Shown piece after piece: positions 52,091-61,586 of a DNA stretch of 64,000 bases. Position 1 is the stretch's first letter. Each line of letters opens with the position of its first letter. The stretch is taken from assembly GCA_028709805.1 (NCBI GenBank), contig JAQUTL010000005.1:42836-106835 (forward strand), written 5' to 3'. Source of the DNA: Victivallaceae bacterium (GTDB lineage: Bacteria; Verrucomicrobiota; Lentisphaeria; Victivallales; Victivallaceae). The position numbers and the translations under genes were made by a program. A model generated the notes under the pieces. That model made no database searches. It was not told the origin of the DNA and was given only the letters and a program-made list of their open reading frames with translations.

Positions 52091-53094
52091 GAGCCGGATT
52101 TTTGTGCGTCGTCGCCGCGCTGTTTGCGGCGGCCGGCTGCGCGACCGGCGGAGGAGCGGAAAAAATGACAGAGCGTGGCGAACTGCTTCTGGCGATGGCC
52201 GATCGTGAAAACGGCGGCGTCGCCCGGATTGACGACGGATTGACGATGAATGATTTCCTGCTGCTGCCCGGCGTAAATTATCTGATTCGGAGCAACGGCG
52301 TTGTTTACGGCGCGGTGGATGACGGGCGGGTCGGCGTGGCGGCGATCCGGGATGGCAAACTGTTGACGATCGAGTACGGCGAAGGGCGGACATCCTGTCA
52401 TCTGGCGGTGTCGCCGGGCGGGAACTATCTTTATCTGGCCAATTACGGCGACGGCAGCGTGGACGAGTTCCGGTTGACCGGCGGACTGCCGGAATTTGTG
52501 CGGAACCTGAAGCTGGGCGAGGGGGCTCGCGCCCATTTTGCCGGATTCGCCCCGGACGGCGAACTGGTGATTGTCGATCTTGGGAGCGACGCGGTGTGTT
52601 TTTTTGATTTTGACGAAACTTCCGGCTGCGGCGCATTGGCCGGACGGGTGGACTTTCCCGAAAAGTCCGGTCCGCGCCATCTGGTCTGGCTGGACGGCGA
52701 CACTTTTGCGGTCGCCTGTGAATTGAACAGCACACTGGTGATTGTCCGCGGGCGGAAGATTGTTCAAACGCTGGCAACCACCTTTTCCGGCACAGAGAAT
52801 TATCCCGGCGCCCTGCGCCTTTCACCGGACGGCCGCTGGCTGGTGGTGACCAACCGCGGCGACAACACGCTCGGATTTTTCACCTGCGGCGGCGATGGCG
52901 ACTGGAAACTCGTTTCAACCGTTCCCTGCGGCGGCGTCTGGCCGCGTGACTGTTATTTTCATGACGGCCGCATCTATGTTGCCAATGACCGCAGTCACAA
53001 CATTGCCGAGTTCGAGTTTTCCGACGGCGCGGCGAAGCTGCTTGCCAGTTCCGCCGTCCGTCGGCTTCCGATGAGTTTTTTAGAGCTTGAATGA
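52087..53094 (+). CDS. lactonase-fold (6-phosphogluconolactonase-like) beta-propeller lipoprotein
   Basis: 335 residues from the ATG overlapping the preceding stop. Lipobox AAAGC with Cys18. The rest is a seven-bladed propeller of the Pgl/lactonase family: HLAVSPGGNYLYLANYGDGSV, ARAHFAGFAPDGELV, GPRHLVW, and PGALRLSPDGRWLVVTNRGDNT, all typical of YbhE-type 6-phosphogluconolactonase. A lipoprotein cannot act on cytosolic 6-phosphogluconolactone, so another lactone or a binding role is likely. Its 3' end overlaps the opposing M56 gene by 15 bp. Confidence 0.78.
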   Translation: MRAGFLCVVAALFAAAGCATGGGAEKMTERGELLLAMADRENGGVARIDDGLTMNDFLLLPGVNYLIRSNGVVYGAVDDGRVGVAAIRDGKLLTIEYGEGRTSCHLAVSPGGNYLYLANYGDGSVDEFRLTGGLPEFVRNLKLGEGARAHFAGFAPDGELVIVDLGSDAVCFFDFDETSGCGALAGRVDFPEKSGPRHLVWLDGDTFAVACELNSTLVIVRGRKIVQTLATTFSGTENYPGALRLSPDGRWLVVTNRGDNTLGFFTCGGDGDWKLVSTVPCGGVWPRDCYFHDGRIYVANDRSHNIAEFEFSDGAAKLLASSAVRRLPMSFLELE

Positions 53095-55173
53095 CAGTTT
53101 CCGGTTGTCGTCCGGCACGTCGTTGTATCCGGCGGAGACGATGGAGCCGTCCACGACCTGAAATGATTTTCCGGTCATCGGATCGTCAACCGGCATGACT
53201 TTCGGAGCTGTGCCGGTGCGTTTCGCCAGATTGTATTCCACGGCGCACTGCGCGATTTTCAACCGGATATAGCCGTTGATCAACGCACTTTCAAGATTAA
53301 TTCCACTGAAATATTGTCCGGCGATTTTTTCAGCGTCATTGCTGCTCTGTTCCATCCGGCTTACAAAGTCATCAATGGCCGCCTTGCGCCGGTTGGCGGG
53401 GAGCTGATGGATTTTTAGAAAGAACTCTGTCGCATCGATCAGCGCTGTCCGGTACTCTTCGGCGGAGGCTGGATCGTTCAACTTTGCAAGCAGCAGGTCG
53501 TTTTCCGACTGGGAAATGTCCGGTTTGGAATGAATGATCATGATGACATCCGTGGCGATCGCTCGATCGGCGGCTTTCCAGTAGTTTTTCTCAAGACCGG
53601 TTATCGCTTTCTGAATCTTCTCCAGATCGGCGGGGGAAAGTGCCGGCAGAAGTCCTTCCATGCTTTCCAGCGTCATTGTTTCGATTCCGATGGCGACGAG
53701 TTGCGAGATTATCAGCGGGTCGTCAGCCAGAAACCCTGCAAGCCGATAATTCTGGACGACGTATCCGGCGGCTATCTCCGGTTCGTTCCGGCGGACGGCT
53801 TCGGCGATTTTTGACTGATTGTATCGCGCGGCGGTGCGCAGTTTACCGAGTTCCGGCAGCAGCGTGTTCAGACCGCGGCTCCAGTCCCGGTTAAACATCA
53901 GGCTCTCACGCAGACACAGTTTCTCAAGCAGTTCGCCGGCGCGCTCGTTGCCGCGCAGGACGACGTTTTCTTTTGCGTCAAGCTCAAACTTGAATCTGGT
54001 CAGTTCCGATAATTCCGGAACATCGTCGCCTTTCTGGTCAATGCCGTTGACGAGATGTTCCGGCAGTTCGATTTTATAACGGGCAAGCATGGCGTTGATA
54101 TCGGCGTCTCCGCTGGAAGCGAACGCCGACGGGGTCAGCGCCGCGGTTCCGGCGGCGACAGCCAGTGTGATAACGGCAAGCATGCGGTGTTTGGACGGCT
54201 TGTTCATACATACCTCTCTGATTCTCAGTCGAAGTTTTTTTGCGGTCGCTCCCAGCGGGGCGGAGGGAACGTTGGCGCACCTGCCGCCGCGCTGCTGCTG
54301 GAAAGCCAGCAGCAGACGGGCGTAGACCGCCGGTTCGGAATTGTGCCGCGCGGAACCGTTATTTGCCGCCGCGTCGCAGTCCATTTCGCTCACCATCGCG
54401 AGACGGGAGGCGAACAACCGCAGAAACACGTTCGGAAAAAACAGGTCCTGAAGCAGCGCGAGGAAAAAAGACGTGGAATTATCGGAACGCCGGAGGTGCT
54501 CAAGTTCATGAATCATCAGCATTCTGATCTCCGAATCGGTGAGGAAGTTCATTTTCAACAGGGGGCAAAGAACGGCGCCGCCGCGCCGCGTTCCGAATGT
54601 TGCCGGCGACGACAGAAGCGTACTGCCGTTGCGCAGCGAAATTCGGTCGGCGGACATGCCGCGGTTCCGTATCTCCTGCCGGAATATTTCCCGCACCCGA
54701 CCTCCGGTGATCGCTTCGCACCGGAGGATCCCACGCCGCCAAATCAGGTATGTCGCGAACCGCCTTGCCCACAGTATCGCAACAATTCCAAGATAGGTCG
54801 CAAAAAAGGCCATGTTCCAGTTGATCGGAACAGTATCCGTATTGTCACTCAAGGAAATGAGCGGTTCGGCCGCCGTTCCGGTTGTCGTTTCCGCCGCCGT
54901 CGCCGGGGAGTCCGCCGCCTGGGTTGGCCGCGCGGCTTCCGGCTCCGCCGGCCATTGGCTCCAGTTCGCAGTGCCGGCGCAACCCGGCGCACCGCCGTTG
55001 GTCAGCAGTCCTGCCGGCAGTACGACCATGGCAATCAGCGCCAGATAAAATATCCGGAGTCCCGGAAACAGCAGCCGGCGTCTCAAGGACAGCTCGACCG
55101 CCGCGAGCGTCAGAAACAGAACCAGTCCGCGCAGACAGGAGAGATAAAGATAGCCGAACAGCATTGCGGTCAT
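53080..55173 (-). CDS. BlaR1/M56-family membrane metalloprotease fused to an unknown helical domain
   Basis: 697 residues. N-terminal membrane segments (about 10-30 and 40-58) and another pair near 120-145 surround an M56 protease domain with the zinc motif HELEH (222-226) and the downstream SEMDCDAAA (third ligand region, Glu263). A further hydrophobic stretch near 345-365 leads to a ~320-residue helical extracytoplasmic part ending in DDPMTGKSF. BlaR1 and MecR1 have a penicillin-binding sensor there; no SxxK motif is visible in this tail, so it should sense something else. Coupled by ATGA to the BlaI-like gene. Confidence 0.82.
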   Translation of the reverse strand: MTAMLFGYLYLSCLRGLVLFLTLAAVELSLRRRLLFPGLRIFYLALIAMVVLPAGLLTNGGAPGCAGTANWSQWPAEPEAARPTQAADSPATAAETTTGTAAEPLISLSDNTDTVPINWNMAFFATYLGIVAILWARRFATYLIWRRGILRCEAITGGRVREIFRQEIRNRGMSADRISLRNGSTLLSSPATFGTRRGGAVLCPLLKMNFLTDSEIRMLMIHELEHLRRSDNSTSFFLALLQDLFFPNVFLRLFASRLAMVSEMDCDAAANNGSARHNSEPAVYARLLLAFQQQRGGRCANVPSAPLGATAKKLRLRIREVCMNKPSKHRMLAVITLAVAAGTAALTPSAFASSGDADINAMLARYKIELPEHLVNGIDQKGDDVPELSELTRFKFELDAKENVVLRGNERAGELLEKLCLRESLMFNRDWSRGLNTLLPELGKLRTAARYNQSKIAEAVRRNEPEIAAGYVVQNYRLAGFLADDPLIISQLVAIGIETMTLESMEGLLPALSPADLEKIQKAITGLEKNYWKAADRAIATDVIMIIHSKPDISQSENDLLLAKLNDPASAEEYRTALIDATEFFLKIHQLPANRRKAAIDDFVSRMEQSSNDAEKIAGQYFSGINLESALINGYIRLKIAQCAVEYNLAKRTGTAPKVMPVDDPMTGKSFQVVDGSIVSAGYNDVPDDNRKLSFKL

Positions 55174-55553
55174 TTTTTCTTGTCTCCGGTATTTTGGGCA
55201 ATTTCGCGTTCGAGCTCCGCCAGATCCTCCGGAGTGATTTTGCCGTGTTCTGCGAAAAACGACAGCATCGAACGGGTCGCGCCGCCGAAAATACTGTTCA
55301 AAAAACGGTCGGCCGCCGCCGCGGCGTACTCATCTTTTTCGACCAGAGCCCGGTAGCGGTAACTGCGTCTGGCGCCGCTTTGCTCGACAGCTTCCTTGGC
55401 GATCAGCCGACTGAGCATCGTGCGGATGGTTCCGAGTTCCCAAGCGTTTTTCTTCTTAACCGCCGTTACGATTTCCGGCAGAGTCAGGAGCGGCTCCGCC
55501 CAGAGAACCTTCATGATTTCAAGTTCGCCATCCGCTATTTGCAACTTTTTCAC
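55170..55553 (-). CDS. BlaI/MecI-family transcriptional repressor
   Basis: 127 residues, GTG start with GGGAGG upstream. N-terminal winged helix (LQIADGELEIMKVLWAEPLLTLPEIVTAV ... LGTIRTMLSRLIAKEAVE), basic wing, then a short dimerisation region (ALVEKDEYAAAAADRFLNSIFGGATRSML). Such repressors are cleaved or released when the paired M56 protease is activated. The operator found in its own promoter supports autoregulation. Confidence 0.9.
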   Translation of the reverse strand: MKKLQIADGELEIMKVLWAEPLLTLPEIVTAVKKKNAWELGTIRTMLSRLIAKEAVEQSGARRSYRYRALVEKDEYAAAAADRFLNSIFGGATRSMLSFFAEHGKITPEDLAELEREIAQNTGDKKK

Positions 55554-55582
55554 CGCGACCTCCCGATATGGTGTTTGTTTAT

Positions 55583-55611
55583 ATGCTACAACTGTATCAA
55601 ATAAAAGTCAA
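55583..55611 (-). promoter_or_regulatory. promoter of the blaI-like/M56 operon with BlaI-type operator
   Basis: On the minus strand TTGACT (55611-55606), 17-bp spacer, TAGCAT (55588-55583). The spacer contains TACAACTGTA (55587-55596), the TACA-N2-TGTA form of the BlaI/MecI operator core. Confidence 0.7.
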
Positions 55612-55654
55612 GTGGCGGAATGAAAAAAACGGAATTTTTTAACAAGCCGGCGGT

Positions 55655-55691
55655 GCGAAAAAAAGGACGGCGGTTTTTACCGCCGTCCTTT
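55655..55691 (-). terminator. strong rho-independent terminator after the TIM-barrel hydrolase
   Basis: Perfect 13-bp stem (55662-55674 with 55679-55691), TTTT loop and seven A (T on the minus strand) downstream at 55655-55661. Confidence 0.9.
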
Positions 55692-55709
55692 GAGTAGTGC
55701 GAGGGCTTA

Positions 55710-57740
55710 TCAGACAAGCTCAACCAGCAGGTAGTCGGCAAGTTTGCCGGCCGGAATGGTGAAAAACAGCGAATTCTGTTTTTCCGAGACCGGGACTTTG
55801 ACCGCGCCGCGCAGCGTGTAGAGGTTGGCGGCGGAGTATTTGAAGCCGGCAAGGTCCGCCGGTTTGCGGAGTTTGACCGCGATTGGTTCCGGATTGGGAG
55901 CGAACGGCACCGCGTCGGCATGGGCGAATCCGGCGCCGGGCGCGTCTTCGATCAGCGTGTCATGGGCGTTGACCAGTTGAACGGTCAGGGCGCCGGTACG
56001 GTTGTAGAAGCTTGACGCCAGCGTGTCGGCCGGGGCGCCGGAAAGCTCCACTTCGCTGCCGCCGATCGCTTCAAGTATGACGGCGGCCAGCTTCGCCCGC
56101 CGGTCGTTCTGTTCCGGAGTAAACGGCTGCCACGGTCCGTCGGAGGGGAGGTGGACGCCGTCCTTGTCGATTTCGGTGCCGTAGGTGAAGGCGCGCTTGT
56201 AGGACGGTACGCCGAGAAATTCCGGCGGAACCATCATCAGGCGTCCGGAGCCTTCGCCTCCGAGGAGAACCCGGAGTTTTTCCGGATTGCGCATCGAGCA
56301 TTCCACACAGTCGCCGAGGCCGCAGTTGTCGGACCAGATCAGGGTGCCGCCGTTGCGCATGAAGTCACCGAGTCGGGCGATTTCGCTGTCGGCCATGAAG
56401 CGGGCGGACGGAACCGCAATGACTTTGAAGCGGTTGAACTCCTTCCAGTCCTGATAGCCGACGATCCGCAGCGGAATATTGGCGAAGACGCAGGCCTGAC
56501 CAACGCCGCAGATCGCCTTGTAAGTTTCGTCAGAATATGCGCCGTCAAGCTCGCGGCTCCGGGCCGAGTCGTAGATGCCGACCACGGCGTTCGGTTCAAG
56601 ATTGTTGAGCAGCTCGAAATGTTCGGCTTCAAACGCGCGCAGCGGCCCTTCGCCCATTAAGTCGTTGCTGTGGGCGGTGCCTAAATACTTGTGTCCGCAA
56701 TAGAGCGAAAGCGCCCAGGCGAACTTCTGAAGATTCGGCGTACTGGGGTAGTAAAGCGACATGGCCGGAACGCCGTAGCGCCGGCACACCGCCGACCGGT
56801 GATGGGCCTCCAGCACATATTCCGGCCAGGAATAGCGGATCGCGCCGCAGCAGCATTCCTGAAAGCCCCAGTCGAGCCGCGGCAGATCGTCGAAAACATA
56901 GGCCCACGGGTTGGCCCAGCTTAGCGCGGTGGCGATGTAATTCGGGCGCAGCATCTTGAGGCCGAGCGAGGTGTAGTGATCGACCACCGCCTGATGAAAT
57001 TCGCGCGAGGAATTGTAGCGGAAATTTTTCCAGGCGAGGAAAAGTTTGCCGTTGGTGTCGGCAAGCATTTTTTTCCACGCCTCGGCGTCGCCGGAGGGAG
57101 GAAGTTCAAGGCCGAACTGTGCGGCGAAAAGTTTTCGGCAGTGGGGGCAGTCGCAGGCGTCAAGGTCGTAAAATTCGACGTCATCGGTCATAATGCCGTC
57201 CACCCCCTGGGCGTAAACCGATTCGAGATACTTAAAGTAACGTTCGCGGTAGAGCGGATTGTTCGTGCACATGGCGAAGGCGTAATACAATTCGACCCGC
57301 AGCGTGTCGCCGGTAATGCCGGAGTGCTGGAGCAGGTCGCTGAGTTTTACGCCGTCCACCATGCAGTCAAGCTGCATCTCCTCGTCCAGTTTCGGATAAT
57401 CCTTGACGGTGGCGCGCCGGAACGCGTTTTTCTTTTCCTCTTCGTTGCGATAGCCGCAGAAAAGGTTGCAGGAATGGTGCTCCACCACATAGATGCCGCG
57501 GGCGTGGCAGGCGCGCACGATCTTGCCGATCGTTTCGTTGATCTGCGGCCAGTAACTGCGGAAGTTCCAGCGGAAATGGGTGGAGGAGAACGTCATGACA
57601 TGGGTGATGCCGGCGCGGTGAAAGTCTTCGGCGATCTTGGCGATGTCTGAATCGGATGCGTGAAAGATCTCCCGTTCCTTGAACCAGAGGAACCCCCATT
57701 GGGCGTGGTCGGGACGGGTTTCAAATTTGACTTCGGACAT
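55710..57740 (-). CDS. cytoplasmic TIM-barrel hydrolase-like protein (paralogue of the 25.4 kb gene)
   Basis: 676 residues, no signal peptide. The barrel N-terminus contains GITHVMTFSSTHFRW, YVVEHHSCNLF, and DGIMTDDVEFY, with Asp-Asp at a strand end as in the paralogue, followed by CDCPHCRKLFAAQFG. A GATase-like middle domain (FMRNGGTLIWSDNCG) and a beta-rich C-terminus follow, as in GH42-like enzymes. The substrate is unknown. The gene has its own terminator, and a weak promoter (TTGACG-16-TATTCC, minus strand) is placed at about 57853-57826. Confidence 0.55.
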   Translation of the reverse strand: MSEVKFETRPDHAQWGFLWFKEREIFHASDSDIAKIAEDFHRAGITHVMTFSSTHFRWNFRSYWPQINETIGKIVRACHARGIYVVEHHSCNLFCGYRNEEEKKNAFRRATVKDYPKLDEEMQLDCMVDGVKLSDLLQHSGITGDTLRVELYYAFAMCTNNPLYRERYFKYLESVYAQGVDGIMTDDVEFYDLDACDCPHCRKLFAAQFGLELPPSGDAEAWKKMLADTNGKLFLAWKNFRYNSSREFHQAVVDHYTSLGLKMLRPNYIATALSWANPWAYVFDDLPRLDWGFQECCCGAIRYSWPEYVLEAHHRSAVCRRYGVPAMSLYYPSTPNLQKFAWALSLYCGHKYLGTAHSNDLMGEGPLRAFEAEHFELLNNLEPNAVVGIYDSARSRELDGAYSDETYKAICGVGQACVFANIPLRIVGYQDWKEFNRFKVIAVPSARFMADSEIARLGDFMRNGGTLIWSDNCGLGDCVECSMRNPEKLRVLLGGEGSGRLMMVPPEFLGVPSYKRAFTYGTEIDKDGVHLPSDGPWQPFTPEQNDRRAKLAAVILEAIGGSEVELSGAPADTLASSFYNRTGALTVQLVNAHDTLIEDAPGAGFAHADAVPFAPNPEPIAVKLRKPADLAGFKYSAANLYTLRGAVKVPVSEKQNSLFFTIPAGKLADYLLVELV

Positions 57741-57825
57741 TTTTATTCCCTTTTGTTATGTCGGCGCCGCCATTTCCGGTCGCGCCTGAAAATTGTGCTG
57801 ACGGTTGATTTGCCATAGTTATCAG

Positions 57826-57853
57826 GGAATAATATAACCGGAGTTGTCGTCAA
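57826..57853 (-). promoter_or_regulatory. weak candidate promoter of the TIM-barrel hydrolase gene
   Basis: TTGACG and TATTCC separated by 16 bp on the minus strand. The -10 is poor. Confidence 0.3.
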
Positions 57854-57886
57854 ATACAATTTTACCGGAAAAAATAAGCGGCAAAC

Positions 57887-57915
57887 TTGTCATTTTTCCG
57901 GCATGCGTATATATT
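57887..57915 (+). promoter_or_regulatory. promoter of the second DUF5009-type gene
   Basis: TTGTCA (57887-57892), 17-bp spacer, TATATT (57910-57915). It is divergent from the hydrolase gene and fixes the start codon at 57959. Confidence 0.72.
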
Positions 57916-57958
57916 ACACGAGCATATATTGCGGAAAGAAAGGGACAGGTATTATTTT

Positions 57959-59335
57959 ATGGACGGCACACCAGTATCAAAATCACCCCGTGTGGTCTCG
58001 GTTGACATGTTGCGCGGACTTACGATTTTCGTGATGATTTTCGCCAATTTCGGATTCCTCAACGCCCCGTGGTATATGAAGCATTACGACTGGCGGGCGT
58101 TTACCGGAGCCACTTATGTCGACTATATTTTTTCAATGTTTCTTATTCTGGTCGGAATCTCAATACCGCTGGCGTTCCGGAAATATGAGGACAGTCTGCG
58201 CGGCAACTGGAAGCTGATCCGCCATATTTTCGTAAGGAGCGCTTCGCTGCTGTTCATCGGTTTGTTGTACATCAACACTCCGGATGTGACGAAAATGGGA
58301 ATGTGCGGGTTTCTCGCCTCATTGTGCGAATGGTCTGGTATAGCTCAAATTGACGCCGCCTTCGCCGTCTGGCGTCTGCTGGTCACCACCGGAGTCATTC
58401 TGCTCTTCAACCAGATATTGATCGACGACTACCGCTGGCGGCGCGTTTCGCTGCTGTTGAAAGTGATCGGACTGGCCATACTCGTCTATTATATGAGCGT
58501 TTTCGAGCCGGCGTCGGTGCAGACGCTGACCGACGCGGAGCAGAACGCCAACTTCCTGGTTCGCGGTTTCGACTCGGTTTTCCTTGGTCGCGGCAACTGG
58601 TTTCGCGGCGGCTGGTGGGAAATCATCGGGCTGATCGGCTGGGCCTATCTGGCCGGCGGCCTGCTGTATATGGTGGTGCGGAAAACGCCGGAACTCATTT
58701 ATCTGGCATTGACTTTTCTGCTGTTGTTCGCCGTCTGCGGCGCTTACTCCAGATTCGACGGCGTTCCGTTCCTCGACCGCTACAACGGTCTGCTCAGCAA
58801 ACACACGATCGTGGTTATGCTCGGCGTCGGACTCGGCGCCATGATGCTGCGCGCTCAGGGCAGTCATCGGGTGATTTACGGCATGCTGCTGCGTTTCGCC
58901 TTTATCTGCGCCTTGATCTGCGCGATCATAACCCCGGTGTTCGGGCTTGAGAACGGCTCTCCGGCACAGCAGGCGGACGGCGTATATAAATTTCTGTTTT
59001 CACTGAACAAAAACAACTGTTCGCTCGGCTGGATATTCTCCACCGGCGTGTTCTGCGCACTGCTCTGGATGGTATTCTATTATCCGTGCGATGTGAAGAA
59101 GAACCGCAATTTCATAGTGCGTTTTTTTGCCGCGCTCGGCAGTGTTCCGCTGACCGCCTACATTTTTCAATTCTGGTTTTTCGCTTTTTTCAACGCCACC
59201 GGGTTGCTGGTGTTCCGTTGGAATGAAAAATATTGCAACAACTGGACTTCGGCGCTGATAAGTCTGGCGGTAACGCTGCTGATTTGCGGCGCCGCCGTGC
59301 TTTGCCGGAAATATAAATTCAGCTTGAAACTTTAA
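57959..59335 (+). CDS. DUF5009/HGSNAT-like multi-pass membrane protein (second paralogue)
   Basis: 458 residues. RVVSVDMLRGLTIFVMIFANFG begins the first helix and FLILVGISIPLAF the second, matching the gene at 33435-34703; about ten membrane segments follow. The family's catalytic His is presumably in a loop near the first helices, but I cannot point to it safely. A sialate O-acetylesterase follows 62 bp downstream, so acyl transfer to and removal from sugars may be linked here. The start follows the promoter at 57887-57915; the upstream frame overlaps it. Confidence 0.8.
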   Translation: MDGTPVSKSPRVVSVDMLRGLTIFVMIFANFGFLNAPWYMKHYDWRAFTGATYVDYIFSMFLILVGISIPLAFRKYEDSLRGNWKLIRHIFVRSASLLFIGLLYINTPDVTKMGMCGFLASLCEWSGIAQIDAAFAVWRLLVTTGVILLFNQILIDDYRWRRVSLLLKVIGLAILVYYMSVFEPASVQTLTDAEQNANFLVRGFDSVFLGRGNWFRGGWWEIIGLIGWAYLAGGLLYMVVRKTPELIYLALTFLLLFAVCGAYSRFDGVPFLDRYNGLLSKHTIVVMLGVGLGAMMLRAQGSHRVIYGMLLRFAFICALICAIITPVFGLENGSPAQQADGVYKFLFSLNKNNCSLGWIFSTGVFCALLWMVFYYPCDVKKNRNFIVRFFAALGSVPLTAYIFQFWFFAFFNATGLLVFRWNEKYCNNWTSALISLAVTLLICGAAVLCRKYKFSLKL

Positions 59336-59397
59336 GCCGCGCCGTTTCCGGCGGATCTGCCGGAGCGTCGTTTTACTCAACACGGGAAACGGAAAAA

Positions 59398-61482
59398 ATG
59401 AAAAGATCAAGGATGGCTGCGCTGTTTGCCGCAGCGGCGGGAATGCTGCTGACCGCATGTGCGTCAATAGAGAAGAACGATCCGGCGGATGGACAAAGGG
59501 GAATCACACTGTCGCCGCTGTTCTCCGAACATGCGGTGCTGCAGCGCAATATGCCGCTGCCGGTGTGGGGATACGCCGAACCGGGAAGTAAAGTGGCAGT
59601 GGAGCTGAACGGGTCAAAAGCTGAGACACTGGCCAATACCGAGGGGTATTTTATCGTCCGACTTCCGGCGCAGGAGGCCGGCGGACCGTTTGAACTCAGG
59701 ATTGCCGACATGGATACCGGAGCAGTCAAGGTTGTTCCCGATGTTTGGCTGGGTGAAGTCTGGCTGGCCGGCGGACAGTCAAATATGGCCTATCCGGTCG
59801 GTTCCATGCGCGATGTTGATCTTACCTCTCCCGCGCAGACGCTGCGTCCTCAAGTCCGCTATTTCCGGGTTCCGCTGTTGACCGAGCCTGGAGAGTTGCG
59901 CATGCTTCCGGGCGGAGAATGGAAGCTGGCCACGCCGGAAAGCATTGCGGAGTGTTCGGCGGTCGGTTATTATTTTGCCAGAAAGCTGAATGACGAACTT
60001 GACGTTCCGGTCGGCATTATTCACTCCAACTGGGGCGGGACCATGGCCGAGGGGTGGATCAGTCGCCGCGGTTTGATGACAATGCCGGAAAAACGCAGTG
60101 CGCTGTTGAGTGACAAAGCGCTGAATGCGCCTGAATGGTGGCGGAACTACGAGGCGAAGTTTGTGCACGACTGGCTGCTGGACGATCATCGCGAACTTGG
60201 AAAGCGGTTTGAGGCGGCGCGTACGGCCGAACAGCGCGCGATTTTGTCGGACAACGTCGGCGAGCGGGAAAACTGGGGCGGCGCGGAAATCGACGCCTCC
60301 GCATGGACCGAAGTTAAGATCCCCGGATATTGGAGCGAAAACGGCGATGCGCTGAACACCAATGGTTCGATGTGGTTCCGCACCGAGTTTGAGATTCCGG
60401 AGGCTATGGCGGGGCACGACCTTAAATTGCATATCGGCGCGATCGATAAGATTGATGAAACCTATGTCAACGGCGTCAAGGTCGGAGCCACCGGTGAACT
60501 GTTCAATGAAAAGGTGTGGGATCTCAACCGGGTGTACGAGGTTCCGGCTGCGGTATTGAAATCAGGAGTGAACGTGCTGGCGGTGCGTAATATTTCGCAC
60601 ATTTACGGCGGAGGTTTGACCGGCCCCGCCGCAGAGATGTATTTTACCGACGGACAGGAAAAAATCCCGTTGTCCGACCGGCGCTGGCTGGGGCGGATTG
60701 AACACAATCTGGGCAAGGTTGGCGGAATAGATTACCCGGCCAGCATGTATATTAATGGCATATTGTACCAGAACATGATTGCGCCGCTGTTGCCGACGGC
60801 GGTGCGCGGAGTGATCTGGTATCAGGGTGAGTCCAACGCCGGAAATCCGTGGAATTATTGTGATCTGATGAAGACGCTTATTAATGACTGGCGTTATAAT
60901 TTTGAGAGTCCCGACATGGCGTTTCTGCAGGTTCAGCTGGCCGGATACGGTCCGGTCAAGGATTTTGACGACAATTCGAGCTGGGCGTTGATTCGTGATG
61001 CGCAGCGTCAGTCGGCGGTCGACACCGGTAATTTGCTGGCCACCGCGCATGACATTGGTGAAGAGAATGACATTCATCCGCAGCACAAGGCGGATGTCGG
61101 GGAGCGGCTGGCGGAGTGTGCGTTGCGTCAAAGTTACGGTCGTGAATCGACCACCGGCATGGGGCCGACGCTGAACTCGGCTGACTGGGGTGCCGACGGC
61201 AGTTGGGTGACGCTGCGATTTGTCAATGTTGGAACCGGCTTGCGGCTGCGTGGTGGAGATACGGTTAAGACAATATATGTGAGTGGGCAAAGTGGTGAAT
61301 TTGTTGAGGCGTCCGGAACGTTGTCCGGGGATAGTTTGACGGTGACGTTGCCGTCCGGGGTGGATATGATCAAAGAGGTTTGCTATGGCTGGAGCAACAA
61401 TCCGGCGAATGCGAACATTGAGAATTCCGACGGGTTGCCGATGGTTCCATTCAAGGTCAAGTCGCAGTTGAAAAAGGAATAA
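59398..61482 (+). CDS. sialate O-acetylesterase-like lipoprotein
   Basis: 694 residues. Lipobox LLTAC puts the lipid on Cys21. The SGNH/SASA core starts LSPLFSEHAVLQRNMPLPVWG, with the nucleophile Ser128 in AGGQSNM and the catalytic Asp-His in DIHPQHK. Between the two halves lies a GH2-like sugar-binding jelly roll (MWFRTEFEIPEAMAG ... ETYVNGVKVG), as in known SIAE proteins. It would remove acetyl groups from sialic acids or other acetylated sugars on the outer side of a membrane. Confidence 0.9.
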   Translation: MKRSRMAALFAAAAGMLLTACASIEKNDPADGQRGITLSPLFSEHAVLQRNMPLPVWGYAEPGSKVAVELNGSKAETLANTEGYFIVRLPAQEAGGPFELRIADMDTGAVKVVPDVWLGEVWLAGGQSNMAYPVGSMRDVDLTSPAQTLRPQVRYFRVPLLTEPGELRMLPGGEWKLATPESIAECSAVGYYFARKLNDELDVPVGIIHSNWGGTMAEGWISRRGLMTMPEKRSALLSDKALNAPEWWRNYEAKFVHDWLLDDHRELGKRFEAARTAEQRAILSDNVGERENWGGAEIDASAWTEVKIPGYWSENGDALNTNGSMWFRTEFEIPEAMAGHDLKLHIGAIDKIDETYVNGVKVGATGELFNEKVWDLNRVYEVPAAVLKSGVNVLAVRNISHIYGGGLTGPAAEMYFTDGQEKIPLSDRRWLGRIEHNLGKVGGIDYPASMYINGILYQNMIAPLLPTAVRGVIWYQGESNAGNPWNYCDLMKTLINDWRYNFESPDMAFLQVQLAGYGPVKDFDDNSSWALIRDAQRQSAVDTGNLLATAHDIGEENDIHPQHKADVGERLAECALRQSYGRESTTGMGPTLNSADWGADGSWVTLRFVNVGTGLRLRGGDTVKTIYVSGQSGEFVEASGTLSGDSLTVTLPSGVDMIKEVCYGWSNNPANANIENSDGLPMVPFKVKSQLKKE

Positions 61483-61510
61483 TCTGAGGTTATATTAATA
61501 AGTTGAACGG

Positions 61511-61586
<76 letters not shown>

